Below are positions 59,718-64,000 of a stretch of 64,000 nucleotides of DNA, one piece after another. How positions within the stretch are numbered: the stretch's first letter is position 1; each line of letters opens with the position of its first letter. Source of the DNA: Myxococcales bacterium (GTDB lineage Bacteria > Myxococcota_A > Polyangia > Polyangiales > Polyangiaceae); assembly GCA_016720545.1 (NCBI GenBank), contig JADKKK010000001.1:62001-126000 (forward strand). The letters run 5' to 3'. A program made the translations under genes and the position numbers. Under the pieces are notes generated by a model. The model saw only the letters and a program-made list of their open reading frames with translations, was not told where the DNA came from and searched no databases.

Positions 59718-60695
59718 ATGGAGCTGCGGGCCGGGTCGATTCGGAGAGTCATCGGGTGGTCGGCGGCGGTGACGCTCGGCGCGGGTGCCCTCGCCTACGC
59801 TGTCGCCCACGGCGGTCGACCGGCGGAGGCGCGGGCGGAGCGGGAGCGGAAGATCGCCCTCTTGCTCGTGAACCACGGCTCCCGCTCCGAGGCCTGGCGC
59901 AAGGGCCTGCTCGGGCTCGAAGACGACGTGAGGGGTCCCGTCCTGAAGGGGGACCGCGTCCGAGGAGTGAAGACCGCGTTCATGGAGTACACCGAGCCGT
60001 CGATCGCGACGCGGCTGAAGGACCTCGACCACGAGGGCTTCTCCGATGTCCTCGTGGTCCCGATCTTCCTCACCGTGAGCCCTCACTCCTTCGACGACAT
60101 CCCCACGATCGTCGGGAAGAAGGAGAACCCAAGATCGGTCGAGCTCCTGAAGATGGAGCGGATCGAGCGCTACACGCCGAGGGCCCAGGTCCACATCGCG
60201 CCGCTGCTCGACTTCACCGACCTGCTCCGAAAGAACGTGCTTCGCCGAGCGCGCGCGCTCAGCCGAGACGCCTCCAACGAGGGGCTCGTGCTCATCGCGT
60301 ACGGCGACGAGACCTACGAGAAGGAGTGGGACCGCCTGCTCGACTCCGTGGGGGCTCACGTGAAGGAGGAGCTCGGGATCACGGAGCAGGCCCACGGCTG
60401 GTGCGGACACATCGCGCACTACGACCCCAGCCACACCACGCGAGCCATTCAGAGGGTGCTCGAGAAGAAGCGGCGCGCCGTCGTCGTCCCCGTGCTCGTC
60501 GCCTACGACGAGATGTTCCAGGTCAAGATCATCGGCGATGGCGTCGCCGCTGTGCCCAACGCGCGCGACCGCGTGGCCTACAAGCCAGACGCGATTTTGC
60601 CAGACCCCAACGTCGAGGCGTGGGTGGTGCAGACCACGCGTGAGCACGTCGACCGCATCGTCGGCGGCGCCGCCGCGACGCCAGGCCGACCATGA
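59718..60695 (+). CDS. membrane-anchored CbiX-type chelatase-like protein
   Basis: A 325-residue protein. The ATG at 59718 has ribosome site GGAGAAGG; a GTG at 59670 is the alternative. An N-terminal membrane anchor (VIGWSAAVTLGAGALAYAVA) is followed by the chelatase signature LLLVNHGSRSEAWRKG with the likely metal-binding His. Later parts include DVLVVPIFLTVSPHSFDDIP and GWCGHIAHYDPSHTTRAIQR. Class II chelatases such as CbiX and SirB insert metal into tetrapyrroles in the cytosol; a membrane-anchored, probably periplasmic copy in a haem-uptake operon is unusual and could act on an imported tetrapyrrole. It overlaps the next gene by four bases. Confidence 0.8.
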   Translation: MELRAGSIRRVIGWSAAVTLGAGALAYAVAHGGRPAEARAERERKIALLLVNHGSRSEAWRKGLLGLEDDVRGPVLKGDRVRGVKTAFMEYTEPSIATRLKDLDHEGFSDVLVVPIFLTVSPHSFDDIPTIVGKKENPRSVELLKMERIERYTPRAQVHIAPLLDFTDLLRKNVLRRARALSRDASNEGLVLIAYGDETYEKEWDRLLDSVGAHVKEELGITEQAHGWCGHIAHYDPSHTTRAIQRVLEKKRRAVVVPVLVAYDEMFQVKIIGDGVAAVPNARDRVAYKPDAILPDPNVEAWVVQTTREHVDRIVGGAAATPGRP

Positions 60696-61273
60696 CCCAT
60701 CGACCGGAGTGGAGCGCGCGCTGGAGGCGACTCAACGCGGCCGTGCACCGCGACCTCGGCTACTTCTTCACTGCGCTCATCATCGCCTATTGCCTCTCGG
60801 GCGTAGCGCTCAACCACATTGAGGACTGGAACCCCGACTTCGTCATCGAGCGTCGTGCCGTTCGCCTCGATCGCACGTACTCCGGCGAGGAGCTGTCTCC
60901 GGCGGTGATCGCGGCGTTTGGGAGTCGCGTGGGCGAGCCGCGCTACAAGGTCTACGACCAACCGACGCCCACTCAAGTAAAGATTTACTACGACAACGCG
61001 ACTCTGCACGTTCACCTCGACGCGGCGGAGGGGACGTACGAGCGAGTGGGGAGGAGGCCGCTCTTCTTCCAGGCCAATGTCTTGCACCGAAACAGCCTCA
61101 AGGGGTGGAGGTGGGCTTCGGACGTGTTCGCCGGCGCGCTCGTCGTCGTCAGCGCCACCGGGCTGCTGATCCTGCGAGGCAAGTACGGGCTCGCGGCGCG
61201 GGGCAAGTGGCTTGTGTTGGCCGGGCTCGCGCCCCCGTTCGCGGCGCTCCTCCTCTTCGAGTTGAAGGCATGA
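60692..61273 (+). CDS. PepSY-associated membrane protein
   Basis: A 193-residue protein with two main membrane segments, one near the start (YFFTALIIAYCLSGVALNHI) and one near the end (DVFAGALVVVSATGLLIL). The opening HRDLGYFF with SGVALNH and DWNPDF is typical of PepSY-associated transmembrane proteins often found with iron-uptake receptors. It is thought to assist electron transfer or transport of iron complexes. It overlaps both neighbours by four bases, so it is an integral part of the operon. Confidence 0.85.
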   Translation: MTHRPEWSARWRRLNAAVHRDLGYFFTALIIAYCLSGVALNHIEDWNPDFVIERRAVRLDRTYSGEELSPAVIAAFGSRVGEPRYKVYDQPTPTQVKIYYDNATLHVHLDAAEGTYERVGRRPLFFQANVLHRNSLKGWRWASDVFAGALVVVSATGLLILRGKYGLAARGKWLVLAGLAPPFAALLLFELKA

Positions 61274-63363
61274 CTCGCGCGTCGACGACGCCGAGCGCGC
61301 CTCCGCGCGACCGTTCATTGACAATGACCATCTTCTTCATTTTCAGTCCCTACGCCGCTCGGCGGCGCTCTGGGTCCCGCCCACCTCGCGGGTGCCTGTT
61401 GGCGGCCCCGCTCCTCGCCGCGGGCCTCGTCCTCGCGCGCCCGGCGCTGGCGCAGCGGGCACAGGCCGCCGAGTCCGTGGTGGTCACAGGCACGCGCACC
61501 CCCGAGAGCGCTCAGCGGTCCACCGTGAAGACCGACGTCGTGACCCGTGAGGAGGCCGAGCGTCGAGGGGCCACCAACGTCGCGGAGGCGCTCTCTTCCC
61601 AGCCCGGTGTGCAGGTCAACCCCGGCGCCTACGGGACGCTCGGCGGGGTGAGCGCCATCCAGATCCAAGGGTTCGACCGCGACCGCGTGCTCGTGCTGGA
61701 GGACGGGGAGCGCGTGGTCGGCGACGTCGGTGGCGCCATCGATCTCGCGTCACTTCCGACCGCCGACCTCTCGCGGATCGAGGTGGTGGCGGGCCCGACG
61801 AGCTCGCTCTACGGGACCAGCGCGATAGGCGGCGTGGTGAACGTGCTCTCGCGTGGACCGGACGCGGAGGGGCCGAGCGGGCGGCTCCGGCTCGAGGGGC
61901 GCAGCCAGCCGGGATACCTCACCCAAGGGACCGTCGCCTATCGCAGGGGCGGGGCATGGCTCGCCCTCGACGGCGACGCCGTCGGGACCCGCGAGCGCGC
62001 CGACAGACCCGGTCTGCCGGACTTCACGCTCCCCGCGGTGACGCGCCGATCGATCGGCGCGCGCGCCGCGATGGAGGTGCTGCCGCGGGTCGACCTTCGA
62101 GTCCGCGCGCGCTACTTCGACGACCTGACGCGCGGGCTCGAGACCACGCTCGCGCCCGGGCTCGGCCGGTATTTCGTCGATCTCCCGACGCGCACGCGTC
62201 GCGTCACGTTCCACGTGATCGAGCGCGTCGACCTCGGGGGAGGCTCGAACCTCCGCCTCACGCTGGGCAAACAGGCCGCCTTCGGGGAGGCGACGAAGGA
62301 CCGTCGTGACTCGCCCGTCGACGAGTCTCGACTCCGAGAGCATGGGATGCAGAGCGCGGAGGGCGCGCTCACCCTCGCCGACGGCGCGCGCACCTGGGTC
62401 GTGGGCGCGCGCCTCGAGGCGGAGAGGTTCTCCCAGGACCTCCAGCGAACAGAGAGCCGAGCGGGCGGGCTCGTGACCTCCGAGGGGCCTGAGGTCGCCC
62501 CGGTCGGCTTCGGGACGGCCGCGCTCTACGGGCAGCTCGCCTGGAAATTCAAGCAGCTCACGGTCCTCGCGGGGGGCCGGGGCGAGCTGCACTCGCGTTA
62601 CGGCGGAGTGGCCGTGCCGCGCCTCGCCGTGGCCTACCGGCCAAGCCAGGCCGTCCAGGCGCGCGCGTCGTTCGGGCGCGGATTTCGCGCCCCCAGCGCG
62701 AAGGAGCTGGGGTTCTCGTTCGATCACTCGTTCTACGGGTACCGGGTGGTCGGGAACCCCGGCCTCGGCCCGGAGGCCTCGTGGGGCGGGAGCGCGGACG
62801 TCTCGTACGCCCCCCACGCGGCGCTGACCCTCCGCGCCGCGGGCTTCGTGAACCGAGTGAGCGGCCTCATCGACGTGGACACCGCCGCGGGCGTGACGAA
62901 CGGGTCCGTGACCGACTACCGGTATGTGAACTTCGGCGACGGCACCACGCTCGGCGCCCAAGCGGGCGTGGTCGCGAAGGTCGGGGCGACGCTCCGCGCC
63001 GAGGCCACGTACGACTATCTCTACACGCGCGACGAACGGAACGAGCGGCCCTTCGGCGGGCGCCCTCCCCACACCGTCACCGCGAGCGTCCGAGCGGCGC
63101 CGCTCTGGAAGGTCGAGGCCGTCGCTCGGCTCCGCGTGGTGAGCGACGCGTTCGCCAGCGACGAGCTCCGGTCGCCTGGCTACGCGGCGCTCGACGTCCG
63201 CCTGGGGCGCGCGCTGTGGCCGAGCGCGCAGGCGTACGTGGGGGTCACGAACGTGCTCGACGCGAGGCAGGACCAGGGGCGCGTGGGCGACCTCCGCCCC
63301 CCGTTCGGTCGCGTCTTTTATGGGGGCATTCGGGCCGAGTTTCCTTGGGAGGACGAGACATGA
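61270..63363 (+). CDS. TonB-dependent outer-membrane receptor
   Basis: A 697-residue outer-membrane protein. The start at 61270 overlaps the preceding stop; an ATG at 61324 is the alternative and gives a shorter leader. The signal region (GCLLAAPLLAAGLVLARPAL) is followed by the plug domain: AESVVVTGTRTPESAQRSTV (near the TonB-box position), NVAEALSSQPGVQVNPGAYG and IEVVAGPTSSLYGTSAIGGV. The barrel shows FGRGFRAPSAKELGFSFDHS and ends GRVFYGGIRAEFPWEDET. Receptors of this group import haem, siderophores or cobalamin, powered by TonB. Neighbours point to haem. Confidence 0.9.
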   Translation: MTRASTTPSAPPRDRSLTMTIFFIFSPYAARRRSGSRPPRGCLLAAPLLAAGLVLARPALAQRAQAAESVVVTGTRTPESAQRSTVKTDVVTREEAERRGATNVAEALSSQPGVQVNPGAYGTLGGVSAIQIQGFDRDRVLVLEDGERVVGDVGGAIDLASLPTADLSRIEVVAGPTSSLYGTSAIGGVVNVLSRGPDAEGPSGRLRLEGRSQPGYLTQGTVAYRRGGAWLALDGDAVGTRERADRPGLPDFTLPAVTRRSIGARAAMEVLPRVDLRVRARYFDDLTRGLETTLAPGLGRYFVDLPTRTRRVTFHVIERVDLGGGSNLRLTLGKQAAFGEATKDRRDSPVDESRLREHGMQSAEGALTLADGARTWVVGARLEAERFSQDLQRTESRAGGLVTSEGPEVAPVGFGTAALYGQLAWKFKQLTVLAGGRGELHSRYGGVAVPRLAVAYRPSQAVQARASFGRGFRAPSAKELGFSFDHSFYGYRVVGNPGLGPEASWGGSADVSYAPHAALTLRAAGFVNRVSGLIDVDTAAGVTNGSVTDYRYVNFGDGTTLGAQAGVVAKVGATLRAEATYDYLYTRDERNERPFGGRPPHTVTASVRAAPLWKVEAVARLRVVSDAFASDELRSPGYAALDVRLGRALWPSAQAYVGVTNVLDARQDQGRVGDLRPPFGRVFYGGIRAEFPWEDET

Positions 63364-64000
63364 AGACGCTCACATCGCGCACGTCGTCTCGCACCGCGCG
63401 CGCGGCGCTCGTCGCGCTCGTCACGCTCGCCGCGGGCTGGGCGACCGCGTGCAGTGACTCCGCGACCGCGCGGCCGGACGCGGGGACCGGCCAGCCCGGC
63501 GGGGGCGGCGCGGTGGAGGCGGCGACGGCCTTCGCGAGCGGCCAGGAGATCGCGATCGCGGTGCCGGAGAAGGGGAAGGTCTTCCTCTCGCTCTCGCCGC
63601 TCGGGATCGTGCCCGCGCCCGCCGATCCGCGGGTCTCCACCGGGTGGGACATGGCGTTCGAGCAGTACACGATCACGACGAACGGAGGGGTCTCCGGGCC
63701 GGGACAGGCGGCGTCGTTCGGGCCGCTCGACGCCGCCGCGTTCGTGGGCGACGCCGCGCCGACGGTGCCGTTCCTCGTCGCCGACAAGGCAGCAGGCGCG
63801 TTCCTCGATTGGTTCGCGTACGAAGGCGCGCCGTCCCACGCGCTGTTCTCGCGCTTCCACGTCGTCGGCGTGAAAGACGGAGAGCGCCTGTGGAAGGTGC
63901 AGCTCCTCTCATATTACGGAGAGCGAGACGGCGCGCCGATCAGCGCGCTCTACAGCCTCCGGTACGCGGAGCTCACGGACCGGGGCGAAGGCCCGACGCA
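63360..64000 (+). CDS. HmuY-type haem-binding lipoprotein (3' partial)
   Basis: The gene starts inside the receptor stop codon (ATGA) and runs off the window; 213 codons are visible. A signal peptide with lipobox A-T-A-C is followed by a Gly-rich linker. The mature part shows VSTGWDMAFEQYTITTNGG, GPGQAASFGPL, FLDWFAYEG and KVQLLSYYGERDGAPISALY, followed by SLRYAEL: the layout of the HmuY family, which captures haem at the cell surface. The haem-ligand His residues of HmuY cannot be assigned with certainty. It is the fourth gene of the Fur-controlled operon. Confidence 0.8.
   Translation, partial: MKTLTSRTSSRTARAALVALVTLAAGWATACSDSATARPDAGTGQPGGGGAVEAATAFASGQEIAIAVPEKGKVFLSLSPLGIVPAPADPRVSTGWDMAFEQYTITTNGGVSGPGQAASFGPLDAAAFVGDAAPTVPFLVADKAAGAFLDWFAYEGAPSHALFSRFHVVGVKDGERLWKVQLLSYYGERDGAPISALYSLRYAELTDRGEGPT

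Noticed and set aside
59627..60643. Alternative gene in another frame starting over the Fur box
   Set aside because: Its first residues are simply the translation of the A/T-rich operator and the remainder is Arg-rich shadow of the chelatase gene.
61318..61346. Second Fur box and promoter at the TonB receptor start
   Set aside because: The best register matches only 13 of 19 positions, has no good -10 element and lies inside the coding sequence of a translationally coupled gene.

Overview
The window is very GC-rich, gene-dense DNA with strong G/C preference at third codon positions. It looks like a chromosomal segment from a member of the Myxococcota, probably a soil Polyangiales-type species. 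Supporting signs are an unusual number of lipoproteins with Asp/Ala-rich linkers after the lipobox, two MYXO-CTERM-like C-terminal sorting tails, an SBBP-repeat surface protein, a DUF4388 protein, and three kinase-like genes. The taxonomic placement is inference; no rRNA is present. Two tRNA genes are present, tRNA-His(GTG) and tRNA-Arg(CCT).

Layout. 1-2.9 kb: end of a DUF362 gene and a frameshifted NapH/NapG-like polyferredoxin. 2.9-3.7 kb: a decayed gene abutting a small MITE-like element, then tRNA-His. 3.8-7.8 kb: a phospholipase-D-like lipoprotein, an atypical kinase translationally coupled to a Cys/Met-metabolism PLP enzyme, and a lipoprotein. 7.9-12.2 kb: TPR and DUF4388 proteins, a LuxR-type regulator and a degenerate (pseudo)kinase with a repeat-expanded glycine loop. 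12.4-19.2 kb: an SGNH-like protein, a GNAT enzyme plus GT4 glycosyltransferase, an S41-like secreted peptidase and a lipoprotein. 19.3-28.1 kb: a large SBBP/MYXO-CTERM protein, then a two-gene unit of 2-hydroxyacyl-CoA dehydratase activase type, headed by a duplicated palindromic operator and closed by a good terminator. 28.5-36 kb: two SGNH lipoproteins, a tyrosine phosphatase, a PlsC-type acyltransferase, a GNAT enzyme and lipoproteins. 36.2-42.5 kb: lipoproteins around an abutting UbiA prenyltransferase and CruF/DUF422-like pair. 42.7-49.7 kb: a GspC-like PDZ protein, a membrane Ser/Thr kinase, a GNAT, a YndJ-like membrane protein, an alpha/beta hydrolase and a DUF4403 lipoprotein. 49.9-57.2 kb: a MYXO-CTERM protein coupled to a frameshifted hydrolase, an NmrA-like protein, another hydrolase and lipoproteins. 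57.3-59.5 kb: a frameshifted molybdopterin oxidoreductase. 59.6-64 kb: an iron/heme uptake operon.

The most coherent system is the last one. A sigma70-like promoter overlaps a strong Fur box, followed by four genes that each overlap the next by 4 bases (ATGA): a membrane-anchored CbiX-type chelatase, a PepSY-associated membrane protein, a TonB-dependent receptor and a HmuY-type haem-binding lipoprotein. The context suggests capture of haem or another tetrapyrrole, with a chelatase-fold protein possibly handling the metal.

Three otherwise intact genes (polyferredoxin, alpha/beta hydrolase, molybdopterin oxidoreductase) are each broken by a single-base frameshift. Either these are assembly errors in GC-rich sequence or the strain carries several fresh pseudogenes; read-level data are needed to decide.
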